Shown here piece after piece: positions 13,503 through 21,750 of a stretch of 22,476 bases of DNA (position 1 is the first letter of the stretch; every line of letters begins with the position of its first letter). The translations under genes were made by a program, and so were the position numbers. The stretch comes from Lachnoclostridium sp. UBA1241 (GTDB lineage: Bacteria > Bacillota > Clostridia > Lachnospirales > Lachnospiraceae), in the NCBI GenBank assembly GCA_002308955.1, contig DBWJ01000088.1:20958-43433 (forward strand), read 5' to 3'. The notes below the pieces were generated by a model. The model did not search any database and was not told the DNA's origin. It saw only the letters and a list, made by a program, of their open reading frames with translations.

Positions 13503-14989
13503 CTTACAACTTCCTTCTGAGAACTTTCTATATCTTCGATCGTGATTGCGCTTGTGTGCGGAATCTGCTTCCATGTGACCTTCTTAAACAGGGCGATGTA
13601 CATCGACCAGCGGTAGAACAGATCGAAGGTCGGGAACGTCAGGATGAACCGGACTTTCCGCCGTAAGGGCATCGGCTTGATGCGCTTTCGGTCCGTGAAG
13701 AACAGGTAAACCGCCTGGAACACGTTGGCAATCTCAATCTGCACGCGCGACAGCCAGAACACGAAAAATGTGAGGCCTGCGTTGCCGATGACCGCGCGTA
13801 CGCCGGGTGAGATCGTTACCGGCATCGCGTCGCCGCGGAAGAACCGCACGATTACCGAAATCCAGTCCTTTCCGCCGAACAGGTTAACGGTGGTACCGAC
13901 GGTGTAGGCGCGGCAGGACAAAAAGAACGCGGTCACGATGACGAATCCGATGGCGTTGATCAATGCCCCGGGGAGCAGTTGCGACAGTGTGTCGTATGCC
14001 GCGAACCGGTGACGGATGCCTTCGAGAATGCGCTTTCCGAGCGGCATCTTACGTCGCTCTTCCTTCTTTCGGAACACGTTTCCGACGAAGATGTTCAAAA
14101 ACAGATACCAGCCGGTTTCGACGAAGGCCTGCAGGTGTCCCTTCGACCAGCGGATGCGCTGCCGGAAGCCGATTTTTATGCTTGTCGGCTGCTCGTCATA
14201 AAACATCGCCGCATCGTTATAGGAGATCGCGTAGCCGTGCGCAACCGCGTCGGCGGTAAATGCACGGTCCTCCGTCAGGGAAACATACTTCCAGCCGTCC
14301 CGCACCAGCTCGTTCGCGAACAGAAAACCGGTGCCCTGAATGTTGGTCGCGAGGCGCAGCACGGAACGCGCGCGGTGGCGCATCCGGCTTGAGCGGATCC
14401 AGTGAAGCGCATACGACGCCGACACCCAGTTTTCGTCGAAATTCTTGGAATTCCGATACGATGTAACGATCTTCTCTCCCGCATCGAACGAATCGTTCAT
14501 GCGGCTTATGAAATCGCGGTTTAAAAGGTTGTCCGCATCGAAGATGAAATACCCCTCGAAGCTTTCAATCCCGTAGTCCCGCGCAATCTGCTCAAACAGA
14601 TATTTAAGGGCATACCCTTTGGTCCGCTCATTCGGATTCTGATGCTCGTAGCATACGGCTCCGTTCGCCCGGGCGATGCCCGCCGTGTCATCCGTGCAGT
14701 TATCGGCAACGACGAATACGGTCAGATATTCCTTCGGGTAGTCCTGCTTTGCAAGACTCTGCAACAGATTAGCAAGAACCGGCGCCTCATTGCGGGCGGG
14801 AATCAGCACCGCGTACTTATGGTACTGCTTCGCAGGCGGGAACTTCCGCGTGAAGAACAGTCCGATTATCATGAACGGCACACGGTGCACGTTGAAGAGA
14901 ATCAGAAAGCTCACAAGCAGTCCGTAGAAGGTGCTCACCGGCACATACCAGTCGCCGAGAATCCGAATCACCGAGGTTGCAAAGATCAT
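13499..14989 (-). CDS. Membrane glycosyltransferase family 2, processive type
   Basis: 496-aa protein. It has one or two N-terminal membrane helices (about 15-47), a cytoplasmic GT-A domain and three or four C-terminal helices (about 320-410). Motifs: IPARNE (63-68), ADNCTDD (95-101), FDADN (150-154, the DxD metal site), TED (239-241, catalytic base) and QRIRW (277-281, the QxxRW of processive hexosyltransferases such as BcsA, IcaA and hyaluronan synthase). The donor sugar cannot be read from sequence. The ATG at 14989 is chosen because GGAG lies 6 bases before it; an ATG at 15001 would add four residues without a ribosome site. It overlaps the LtaS-like gene by 4 bases and follows the triple-TPM gene by 27. 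Confidence 0.9.
   Translation of the reverse strand: MIFATSVIRILGDWYVPVSTFYGLLVSFLILFNVHRVPFMIIGLFFTRKFPPAKQYHKYAVLIPARNEAPVLANLLQSLAKQDYPKEYLTVFVVADNCTDDTAGIARANGAVCYEHQNPNERTKGYALKYLFEQIARDYGIESFEGYFIFDADNLLNRDFISRMNDSFDAGEKIVTSYRNSKNFDENWVSASYALHWIRSSRMRHRARSVLRLATNIQGTGFLFANELVRDGWKYVSLTEDRAFTADAVAHGYAISYNDAAMFYDEQPTSIKIGFRQRIRWSKGHLQAFVETGWYLFLNIFVGNVFRKKEERRKMPLGKRILEGIRHRFAAYDTLSQLLPGALINAIGFVIVTAFFLSCRAYTVGTTVNLFGGKDWISVIVRFFRGDAMPVTISPGVRAVIGNAGLTFFVFWLSRVQIEIANVFQAVYLFFTDRKRIKPMPLRRKVRFILTFPTFDLFYRWSMYIALFKKVTWKQIPHTSAITIEDIESSQKEVVS
13510..13516 (-). promoter_or_regulatory. Ribosome binding site deciding the TTG start of the LtaS-like gene
   Basis: AAGGAAG inside the last codons of the GT2 gene lies 7 bases before TTG (13500-13502). 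The TTG shares bases with the GT2 stop TGA. No ATG is available in frame nearby that keeps the first membrane helix. Confidence 0.6.
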
Positions 14990-15016
14990 GCTCATCTCCA
15001 TACAAAAAAGGCAGGT

Positions 15017-16804
15017 TTAGAAATGTCTTCCGCCGCCACCGCCGTGGCTCCGGCCGCTGCTGCTGTAATGGCTTCCGCCACCGCTCCGGCTTGAGGAGGA
15101 CGAAGGCTCCGGTTTTCTCGACTTGGTGACCTTGGTATTTAAGAACCGGTCGTTCACGTGGAATACCTTGCAGGAGCCGGGAACAAGATACCCGGTCGCG
15201 GAGTCTGCCGTTGCAACCGTCTTGTTCGAGCCCTTCTTCACAAGGCCGATGATCGACATAACGATGAACACGACGCCGACCATAAAGATTGTTCCGACGG
15301 TTGTCATCGGATAGTGTTTCCATTTGGCGCGGAAACGAACCTTCTTAACGAAGGTCTGTGCGCCCTTCGCGCGGTTATTCTTACTGCCGAGGGCCGACTG
15401 CACCATCGAGTTAAGGCGCGACTGCGCGGCACTGTCAAAGAGCTCGGATGCGTTTCCGAACACCTGAATCGAATTGCGCGTGGAGGAATTCGGATCCAGC
15501 ACGATTCCGATTCCGCTGGCGCTCTTTCCGACGCCGTAGCCCATGAATTCGTAATAGTAACGGAGATAGTCCTCGGGGTAGAACTCCGGGGTATCCTCGG
15601 GGATCAGCACAAGAACGTCCATATCGTAGTTCTTGCGGATCTCGCGGATGGTCTTCTCAAGCTCCTTCTTCTTCGAGTCGGACAGCACGCCGGCATCGTC
15701 GATGACACGGTCGTCGTCATCGTCCGCCTTTTTGATGTCATCGCGCTTTACGCCGTTGAACTCCTCAACGGGAACACTCTTGTTGATCAGCTTCTCCACT
15801 TCCGAGAGATAGATCTGAATGCCCTGCTCGTAGTCGCCGCTCTTGAAGGAATCAAACATGGCGTCATAGATGTCTTCCACATATTCGTTGAAGTAGTCCT
15901 GTCCGAGACCGCAGGTGGAAATCGTATAGTAACGGACGTTCGGGTCCATGTTGACGAACAGAATGATACCGTCGTTGTCCGGACCGACACCGAAACCTAC
16001 ATAATCGTAGAAGTCATCGTTGAAGGCTTCACTGTCCTTGCCGTCACTGTCGGGAGCCGTCAGGATAACGACGTCGATGCCGTACTTCTCGCGGATTGCC
16101 GCAATCTGCTCGGTCATCTTCTCCTCGCCCTTCTGGGAAATCAGGTCCGAATAGTCGAGGACTCTCGCGATATGGTCGTTATTGTAGGGCTTGAAGTACG
16201 TCGCGTTCATCATGTCGGTGCGAAGCTCCGTAGCTTCATGGTTCTTATCGATCTCCGTCCAGAGCCGGTCGATAAAGCCCATGCAGCCATCGTACGGATT
16301 GCCGACACGGTAATAGTATTCGAAGAACAGGCGGGCCTTCAGAATGCACCACGGACTGAAGGGGTTGTTTCCGCCGTAAAATGTGACATACGCCTCTTCC
16401 TTCTCCGTCTCATAGACGAGAATGATGTCAGCGCCGGTATCGGCGTATCCCGGCGGATACTCCTCATCGAAGTAGCTGGCGTCGGTAAACTCATCCATCG
16501 TCGTGTAACCGACCTGCTCAACGGAAGGGATGATATAAATCTGGATATCGCATCCCGTGGCATTCATGAAATCGAAAATGTAATGGGAAAGCTCGTTGCG
16601 GTCTTCCTTCTCAAGGGTCTCACTGAGGTCGACAACACGTCCGAAGACGTAGTATTTGCCGTTCTCGGAAAGCGGAGCCGTACCGCTCGAATCCGACTCG
16701 GAGGTCTTGCCGGCATCGGAACCGTCCGCTGCAAGAGCGCTGCCTAATGTAAGGACGGCACTGAGCAGAACAAGAATCAAAACAGATAATAATCTTCTTC
16801 TCAT
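15017..16804 (-). CDS. Membrane protein with three TPM domains and Gly/Ser-rich tail
   Basis: 595-aa secreted/anchored protein. A signal peptide ends near ALA-ADG (residue 25). Three TPM-like units follow: residues about 55-185 (divergent, with DIQIYIIPS and a YVTFYGG strand), 215-340 (VLDYSDLIS, IDVVILTAP, DNDGIILFVNM, the clearest) and 366-490 (VIDDAGVLS, MDVLVLIPE, SASGIGIVL). A linker of five Asp sits at 361-365. One membrane helix (about 500-522) leads to a cytoplasmic C-terminus rich in Ser and Gly, ending HGGGGGRHF, as in many TPM proteins. TPM proteins usually have one domain, so three in tandem is unusual. Function unclear; TPM proteins have been linked to envelope quality control and photosystem repair. 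AGGAGG precedes the start. Confidence 0.85.
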   Translation of the reverse strand: MRRRLLSVLILVLLSAVLTLGSALAADGSDAGKTSESDSSGTAPLSENGKYYVFGRVVDLSETLEKEDRNELSHYIFDFMNATGCDIQIYIIPSVEQVGYTTMDEFTDASYFDEEYPPGYADTGADIILVYETEKEEAYVTFYGGNNPFSPWCILKARLFFEYYYRVGNPYDGCMGFIDRLWTEIDKNHEATELRTDMMNATYFKPYNNDHIARVLDYSDLISQKGEEKMTEQIAAIREKYGIDVVILTAPDSDGKDSEAFNDDFYDYVGFGVGPDNDGIILFVNMDPNVRYYTISTCGLGQDYFNEYVEDIYDAMFDSFKSGDYEQGIQIYLSEVEKLINKSVPVEEFNGVKRDDIKKADDDDDRVIDDAGVLSDSKKKELEKTIREIRKNYDMDVLVLIPEDTPEFYPEDYLRYYYEFMGYGVGKSASGIGIVLDPNSSTRNSIQVFGNASELFDSAAQSRLNSMVQSALGSKNNRAKGAQTFVKKVRFRAKWKHYPMTTVGTIFMVGVVFIVMSIIGLVKKGSNKTVATADSATGYLVPGSCKVFHVNDRFLNTKVTKSRKPEPSSSSSRSGGGSHYSSSGRSHGGGGGRHF

Positions 16805-16813
16805 CGCGCCCTC

Positions 16814-17908
16814 CTAATTCATGAAGAACATAAGCAGATAGATGATTGCGGAAATGATTCCGATGCGAGACCATTTCCAAATCCGGTAAACCTTCTTCGA
16901 AAACGGAAGCTCGCCGACAATCTTACCGGTCTGCCCGTTCACTGCATAATCGTATTTCTTGTCCCCGTACTGAATCGAGAACACGTAAACCGGGAACAAA
17001 GCGTAGCGGACATCCCGGTCAAACTGATTCAGAGCGGAGGACTTCTTCGTCACGGAGGAGTATCCGTTAACGCTTGAACGAAGCTGTGCCTCCGCGCTGT
17101 TCCACATGCGCTTCTTCGTTCTCTTAAGATTGGCGTCGGCGCTTACGTCGAAACGCTCCGCCATATGACCGGACAGGTAGCCCGGTTCGAAATCGATCAT
17201 CTTCGAGTAATCAAACGGCTCGAGGGAGTCCATCATCTGGTCGTCGAGACGCTTGCTGCCGTCGGCGGGCACGTTCGAGAAATGCATCTCGCCGTCCACG
17301 TCAACCTCGTAATAGCTCGTCTCCACATAGTCATACGTGGAATCGCTCCAGCGGCGGGTCTTCGTCGCGTTATAGGTAACCGAGCCCTGCACGCCCGAAT
17401 CGTAAAGCCAGAAGGGCTCATAGATGCCCTCCACCTCCTGAAGAACCGGATTGTTCTTGAAGGCTTTCGGCACGAAATGCTTCTTCTTTACGAAGGCATT
17501 GAACAGGCTTATAAGCTTGCTGCGGTCCACCTCGAAAGGAATGATCTTGTTCGGACGGAGCATGCCGGTAAGGCTCTCCGTAACCAGAAGAACGTTGCCG
17601 CAGTACGGACACTTGGTGGCGGACGTGATCGCCGTCGTTACAACCTCCGCGCCACAGAATTTGCACACATAGGAACGCGTCCCCTCAAGCTGCTCCTCAG
17701 GAAGATTCTCATGGTCCTCCTCCCAGCTGTAGCCCTCCTCGTCGTTGGCCGCGTCCTTAATCTCCTCGAGAAGAAACGATCCGTCACAGTAGTCGCACAC
17801 GAAACGCTTCATTTCGTTGTCGAACCTTAACGGCATCGTACAGTTCGGGCACTTATAGGACAGATTCCTAAGCTCTTCGCCCGAATCGGTTCTGACATTC
17901 TCTTCCAT
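16814..17908 (-). CDS. Double zinc-ribbon membrane protein
   Basis: 364-aa protein. Two four-Cys zinc ribbons occupy the N-terminus: Cys20, 23, 38 and 41, then Cys82, 85, 100 and 103 (CPNC/CDYC and CKFC/CPYC). An acidic linker lies between them. The central part (about 105-330) is a beta-rich domain found with such ribbons in many Clostridia (FEPFW-like YEPFWLYD, and FPVYVFSIQYGDKKYDYAVNGQTGKIVG near the C-terminus). One membrane helix ends the protein (about 343-362). It starts 20 bases after the DUF218 gene with AAAGGAG upstream and ends 9 bases before the triple-TPM gene. Zinc-ribbon and TPM proteins are often neighbours, which suggests a joint role at the membrane; the activity is unknown. 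Confidence 0.85.
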   Translation of the reverse strand: MEENVRTDSGEELRNLSYKCPNCTMPLRFDNEMKRFVCDYCDGSFLLEEIKDAANDEEGYSWEEDHENLPEEQLEGTRSYVCKFCGAEVVTTAITSATKCPYCGNVLLVTESLTGMLRPNKIIPFEVDRSKLISLFNAFVKKKHFVPKAFKNNPVLQEVEGIYEPFWLYDSGVQGSVTYNATKTRRWSDSTYDYVETSYYEVDVDGEMHFSNVPADGSKRLDDQMMDSLEPFDYSKMIDFEPGYLSGHMAERFDVSADANLKRTKKRMWNSAEAQLRSSVNGYSSVTKKSSALNQFDRDVRYALFPVYVFSIQYGDKKYDYAVNGQTGKIVGELPFSKKVYRIWKWSRIGIISAIIYLLMFFMN

Positions 17909-17928
17909 CCAATCCTATCTCCTTTCGG

Positions 17929-18699
17929 TCACATATTTCCGAACAAAAAATCCTTGATTACACCGACGAATTCCCGAAGCATATTGGTCGGCAGATACTC
18001 CTTCTTCGACGGCGACACAACCGGCGCCGCGTTCTTATACCCCTGCTTCTTCGCTATTCCAAGGGAGCGGAAAATGTGAAAGTTATTCGTCACAATCCCG
18101 ACCTTCACGTCCGCGCCCGGAAGAAGTTCAAGCGAAAACTTAAGGTTCTCCACCGTGTTCGAAGAATTCGGCTCTTTGATGATCCTTGCGCCGTCAATCC
18201 CCATCTCCTCCGTGAGGTAGCGGTACATCCCCTCCGCTTCCGGGAAAGGTTCGTTCGTTCCCTGCCCGCCGGAGACGATGCATATCGTATCCGGATGCGC
18301 CGCAAGGTATTCCGCAGCCCGGTCAAGCCGGTACTTTAAAACAAGACTCGGCCGGTCCTCAAACACCTGCGCGCCGAGCACGATCAGGTAGTCAACATCC
18401 TCTTCCTTATCGCCGAAATGTCTTATGATCAGCGCCTCCACGAACAGAAACAGCATAAGCCCTATCGTGAGACATACGAGAAATGCGATCCGGATCCCTT
18501 TCGGGAGCTTCTCCCATACGTGAAGCGGCACGCACACGGCGAACAGAAGAAGCACCGTTCCGCCGAACAGAAAGACCGTATAGAAGGCCGTTCCGGTGGC
18601 CGCGCGCCTTACAAACAGGCCGTATCCGATCATCAGAAGGCCGATTGCGGCATAGGCGCCCATGCGCAGAAATTCCGGTACTGTAAGATGCGAAAACAC
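17929..18699 (-). CDS. YdcF/SanA/ElyC-like DUF218 membrane protein
   Basis: 256-aa protein with three N-terminal membrane helices (about 12-32, 38-60, 70-92) and a DUF218 domain (about 100-250). Domain marks: DYLIVLGAQVF (strand 1 and phosphate-like loop), LKYRLDRAAEYL, CIVSGGQGTNE, EAEGMYRYL, EPNSSNTVENL and IVTNNFHIFRSLGIAKKQG. DUF218 proteins such as ElyC and SanA affect envelope and lipid-carrier homeostasis in E. coli; the exact reaction here is not known. The start is GTG at 18699: AGGAGG at 18709-18714 precedes it by 9 bases, whereas the longer reading frame from 18723 would start within that site. It is the first gene of the nine-gene run. Confidence 0.85.
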   Translation of the reverse strand: MFSHLTVPEFLRMGAYAAIGLLMIGYGLFVRRAATGTAFYTVFLFGGTVLLLFAVCVPLHVWEKLPKGIRIAFLVCLTIGLMLFLFVEALIIRHFGDKEEDVDYLIVLGAQVFEDRPSLVLKYRLDRAAEYLAAHPDTICIVSGGQGTNEPFPEAEGMYRYLTEEMGIDGARIIKEPNSSNTVENLKFSLELLPGADVKVGIVTNNFHIFRSLGIAKKQGYKNAAPVVSPSKKEYLPTNMLREFVGVIKDFLFGNM

Positions 18700-18708
18700 G
18701 GTTCTTTT

Positions 18709-18714
18709 CCTCCT
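18709..18714 (-). promoter_or_regulatory. Ribosome binding site deciding the DUF218 gene start
   Basis: AGGAGG, 9 bases before GTG (18697-18699). It lies inside the longer open frame from 18723, which rules out that upstream start. Confidence 0.75.
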
Positions 18715-18731
18715 GCAAAACACACGGAGTT

Positions 18732-18760
18732 ATTATACCATATCGGCGCGCAAAAAACAA
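18732..18760 (-). promoter_or_regulatory. Extended -10 promoter of the nine-gene envelope operon
   Basis: Perfect TATAAT (18732-18737, minus strand) preceded by TGG, an extended -10. The -35 region, TTGTTT (18755-18760), is weak at 17-base spacing. It overlaps the U-tract of the nth terminator and is the only clear promoter before the run of genes down to 7535. Confidence 0.75.
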
Positions 18761-18810
18761 GGACAAGGGTGGCGGAAACGGCATTCCGACTGCCGTCCTA
18801 CCGACCCTTG
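18752..18810 (-). terminator. Terminator of nth
   Basis: CAAGGGT, within the last codons of nth (18804-18810), pairs with ACCCTTG (18764-18770). An inner hairpin, CGGCA/TGCCG, lies between them. The minus strand then reads TCCTTGTTTTTTG. The stem overlaps the nth stop codon region. Confidence 0.6.
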
Positions 18811-19451
18811 CCCTCTTTGCACAGGTCCTTTAAAAAACAGGCTTCGCATTGCGGCTTCCGGGCGGGACAGATGCTCCGCCCATGCGCAATGATCTGAATG
18901 TTCCATAATATCCACTGTTCCTTCGGAAGAACCCGCATCAGGTCCTTTTCGACCTGTACCGGATCCTCCGATTTCGTGAGCCCCAGTTTCTTCGAAATCC
19001 GCTTCACATGCGTATCGACAACGATGCTCGGATCGTGGAAGATATTACTCCGTATTACATTTGCCGTCTTACGTCCTACGCCCGGAAGCTTAACAAGCGT
19101 TTCGATGTCCGAAGGAACCTTTCCGCCGTACTCTTCGGCGATCACCTTCGAGCAGGCGATGATGTTCTTCGCCTTTGCATGGTAAAACCCGGTCGAATGA
19201 ATAACCTTCTCAACATCCCTGAGATCTGCCTTCCCGAGCGCCCCGGGATCCGGATATATCCGGAACAGATCCTTCGTCACGATATTGACCCGCGCGTCGG
19301 TACACTGCGCGGAAAGAATCGTCGCGATCAGTAACTGCCACGCGTCCATATGCTCAAGGTAACAGATCAGCTCGGTCGAATAATGCTCATTCAGCCGATC
19401 GCAGATTGCCCTTGCGCGCTCTTTAGTTGTTAATCCCGTGGTGTGCGCCAT
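18798..19451 (-). CDS. nth: Endonuclease III (DNA glycosylase/AP lyase)
   Basis: 217-aa base-excision repair enzyme that removes oxidised pyrimidines and nicks abasic sites. The helix-hairpin-helix is LPGVGRKTANV (122-132) with catalytic Lys128, and catalytic Asp146 is in VVDTHV. The [4Fe-4S] cluster Cys are 195, 202, 205 and 211, spaced C-x6-C-x2-C-x5-C as in E. coli Nth. The length is normal. The frame is open 32 codons upstream, but that part lies inside the deacetylase gene, so the ATG at 19451 is used; its ribosome site is weak. It overlaps the deacetylase 3' end by 29 bases, implying co-transcription and coupled translation. Confidence 0.95.
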   Translation of the reverse strand: MAHTTGLTTKERARAICDRLNEHYSTELICYLEHMDAWQLLIATILSAQCTDARVNIVTKDLFRIYPDPGALGKADLRDVEKVIHSTGFYHAKAKNIIACSKVIAEEYGGKVPSDIETLVKLPGVGRKTANVIRSNIFHDPSIVVDTHVKRISKKLGLTKSEDPVQVEKDLMRVLPKEQWILWNIQIIAHGRSICPARKPQCEACFLKDLCKEGKGR

Positions 19452-20850
19452 AACTCGTCTCGTCAAGGGGCATAAACGTGTAACCGTTCGCAAGGCCCCA
19501 TTTGATAATGTCCTCAACAGCGTCAACGCTGAAACCCTTAATGTCATGCTGCAGAACGACCGCAGGCTTTCCCTTAAGCCCGAGAACGCCGTTTACGACG
19601 TTCTTGTAAACCTGCTCGGTGGAAATCGGCGTTCCGGTTGCATCGCCGCTGCTGACGTTCCAGTCAAAGTAATAGATGCCCTTCTCTTCCGCCATCTTCG
19701 CAAGCTCGGTCATAATGCCCTTGCAGTAGCTGCGGCTTACGGTGTTCGAGCTGCCGCCCGGGAAACGCATCAGATTGGTGCGGATGCCGGTCAGGTCATA
19801 AATCAGATCCTGCATCTGGTAGAAGTAATCGAAGAAGCCGTCGGTCGTCGTGTACAGCTTCTTGTAGTCATGCGTCCAGCCGTGCACCGCAACGGTGTGG
19901 CCGCGCTTCGCCTCCTCGGCGATCATGCTGTCCATGTTGTTGTTACATACGAAAAATGTGACTTTTACGTCGTACCGGTCAAGGACGTCAAGAAGCTTCT
20001 GCGTATAGCCGCTGGGGCCGTCGTCGAAGGTCAGATAGATTACCTTGCCTGCTGCCTCCGCCTCGTCGCCGAGCGGCCTTGCCCGCTCTACGATATGGAT
20101 CACGCGGTTTGCTTTGCCGAGGTTTCCGTAGGTATCGGTAACGGAGTAGGTCAGCTCGTAGTCGCCGATCTTCGTGATGTCGACTTCGCCGTCCACCTTG
20201 ATCTTATCGGTGAGGTCGCCGTCGAAGTTATCCGATGCCGTTGCGCCGGGATCCGTGAACGGGTTTCTCCGCTCCGAAGTGATCTCCGCGTCACCGAGCA
20301 GCGTCACAACCGGCGGAACCGGGTCCGTATGCTCGACGGTACGTTCCACGGTTGCCTTGTTCCCCGAAGAATCCGTTACGGTATAGGTAATGCGGTCTCC
20401 GTCCACCGAACGCTCAACCTTATCGGTAATATCGCCGTCATAGTTATCGACGGCGGTGTAGCCTTCCTCTTCGTATTCGGCGCCCGGAAGGGTGAAGTAG
20501 CCCTCCTTCGTCTGCAGGGAAATCTGCGGCGGAACATCGTCATATACGACAATGTCATAATCGCCGGAAACCGTCTTTCCCTTGTACGCCGCCGTAACCG
20601 TGATGTGATAGGTTCCGACCTTGTTCACATCATAGGTTCCGGTCACCTTCGGTGTCAGCTCCACGGCCTTTTCGACATAACGTCCGGTTGCCATCGCATT
20701 GATCCCGAGGTCCTGATTCCATCCTACCGGAATTTCCGTCCGCGCAATCGAAATCCGCAGATTGAAAAGCGAACGCCGGTACAAAACAATCGAAACACAG
20801 GCGATTGCCGCAAGTCCCAGACAGATCAGTGAAATCCATACTTTCTTCAT
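19423..20850 (-). CDS. Membrane-anchored polysaccharide deacetylase with Ig-like repeats
   Basis: 475-aa protein. The N-terminus MKKVWISLICLGLAAIACV is a single membrane anchor (about 5-24). A short domain (30-105) and two DUF5011-type Ig-like repeats follow (about 107-174 and 179-253, each with a PP start, an AxDNxDGDxTDK motif and a YxVTDxxGN motif). The NodB deacetylase domain covers 268-470: TFDDGP (274-279, catalytic and metal Asp), HGWTH (323-327, metal His), RFPGGSSN (362-369), DWNVSSGD (396-403) and VVLQHD (431-436, catalytic His). It should act outside the cell on N-acetylated glycan, probably peptidoglycan or a secondary wall polymer. The ATG at 20850 has AAGGGGAG 6 bases upstream. 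nth is cotranscribed downstream. Confidence 0.9.
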   Translation of the reverse strand: MKKVWISLICLGLAAIACVSIVLYRRSLFNLRISIARTEIPVGWNQDLGINAMATGRYVEKAVELTPKVTGTYDVNKVGTYHITVTAAYKGKTVSGDYDIVVYDDVPPQISLQTKEGYFTLPGAEYEEEGYTAVDNYDGDITDKVERSVDGDRITYTVTDSSGNKATVERTVEHTDPVPPVVTLLGDAEITSERRNPFTDPGATASDNFDGDLTDKIKVDGEVDITKIGDYELTYSVTDTYGNLGKANRVIHIVERARPLGDEAEAAGKVIYLTFDDGPSGYTQKLLDVLDRYDVKVTFFVCNNNMDSMIAEEAKRGHTVAVHGWTHDYKKLYTTTDGFFDYFYQMQDLIYDLTGIRTNLMRFPGGSSNTVSRSYCKGIMTELAKMAEEKGIYYFDWNVSSGDATGTPISTEQVYKNVVNGVLGLKGKPAVVLQHDIKGFSVDAVEDIIKWGLANGYTFMPLDETSYGAHHGINN

Positions 20851-20898
20851 GATATTCTCCCCTTTTGCTGTCATAAATATGTGTTACATTTATCGCTA

Positions 20899-20930
20899 AA
20901 AAACACAGAGGCGCCGATTAAGGCGCCTCC
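20899..20930 (-). terminator. Intrinsic terminator of the SDR gene
   Basis: GAGGCGCC (20908-20915) and GGCGCCTC (20922-20929) form an 8-bp GC-rich stem with a 6-base loop, followed on the minus strand by TGTGTTTTTT. It lies 32 bases beyond the stop at 20962. Confidence 0.9.
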
Positions 20931-20961
20931 GTTATCGGTTTCCATCCGTCGGATGGTTCTG

Positions 20962-21732
20962 TTACATGGAAGTATATCCTCCGTCAACCGGAAGGATTAC
21001 GCCGTTAACATAGGTGCTCAAAGGCGACGCAAGGAACAGCGTAGCCGTATCGAGCTCGCCTTCCTTTCCGTATCTTGCCACGGGAATCATCGTCTTCGCG
21101 TAGTTCTGGAAGAACTCGGAATCGAGGGTTTCCTTGGTCAGAGGGGTCTCAAAATACCCCGGGCAGATAGAGTTCACCGTGATTCCCTTGTCGCCCCATT
21201 CGCAGGCAAGCGCGCGGGTCAGGTTCACAAGTCCGCCCTTCGCGGCGTGGTACGGGGATGCCGGAGCAATCTTGTTGCCAACCATACCGTACATCGACGC
21301 GATGTTAATGATTCTTCCGTATCCGGCAGCAAGCATAGCCTGATTCACTACCGCTCTCGTCACCTTGAAGGAGCCGAACAGATCCACGTCCATCTCCCAC
21401 TGAAACTGCTCGTCGGTAATCTGCTCCGCGGGAGCAACCGCGCCGGTTCCTGCATTGTTGACAAGAATGTCGATACGTCCGAACGTATCCATAACTTCCT
21501 TTACGGCTTCCTCCACACGATTCGTATCGGTAATATCGCAGGATACACCGATAGCCTTTACGCCGTATTTTGCGGAAAGTTCCGCAGCTACTTCGTCCAC
21601 AAGATTCTTACGTCTTGCGAGACATACAACATTTGCGCCCTGGTTTGCAAGCGCATGTGCCATCTGCACCCCGAGACCGGTCGAACATCCGGTAACTATC
21701 GCGACCTGTCCGGTGAGATCAAAATAATTCAT
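20962..21732 (-). CDS. SDR-family oxidoreductase, gluconate 5-dehydrogenase-like
   Basis: 256-aa classical short-chain dehydrogenase. Cofactor motif TGCSTGLG (14-21), NNAG (92-95), catalytic Ser146 (NIASMYG), Tyr161 and Lys165 (YHAAK). The PGYFETPLTK segment and the end VNGVILPVDGG resemble gluconate 5-dehydrogenases and related polyol/sugar-acid dehydrogenases, but the substrate cannot be settled. The catalytic-tetrad Asn, usually in a VNLxGxF segment, is Asp here (MDVDLFGSF, about 114-122). ARRK after strand 2 suggests NADP preference. The ATG at 21732 has GGGAGG 7 bases before it. It is monocistronic with a strong promoter and a structured leader. Confidence 0.9.
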   Translation of the reverse strand: MNYFDLTGQVAIVTGCSTGLGVQMAHALANQGANVVCLARRKNLVDEVAAELSAKYGVKAIGVSCDITDTNRVEEAVKEVMDTFGRIDILVNNAGTGAVAPAEQITDEQFQWEMDVDLFGSFKVTRAVVNQAMLAAGYGRIINIASMYGMVGNKIAPASPYHAAKGGLVNLTRALACEWGDKGITVNSICPGYFETPLTKETLDSEFFQNYAKTMIPVARYGKEGELDTATLFLASPLSTYVNGVILPVDGGYTSM

Positions 21733-21750
21733 AACAGTACCTCCCAGTAC

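Noticed and set aside
15158..16747. 529-codon plus-strand open frame opposite the triple-TPM gene
   Set aside because: It lies entirely antisense to a well-supported gene, has no ribosome site and no recognisable domain; long antisense frames are common in this base composition.
19438..20832. 464-codon plus-strand open frame opposite the deacetylase gene
   Set aside because: Antisense to a gene with clear NodB motifs; the protein is repetitive in Val/Arg and has no family signal.
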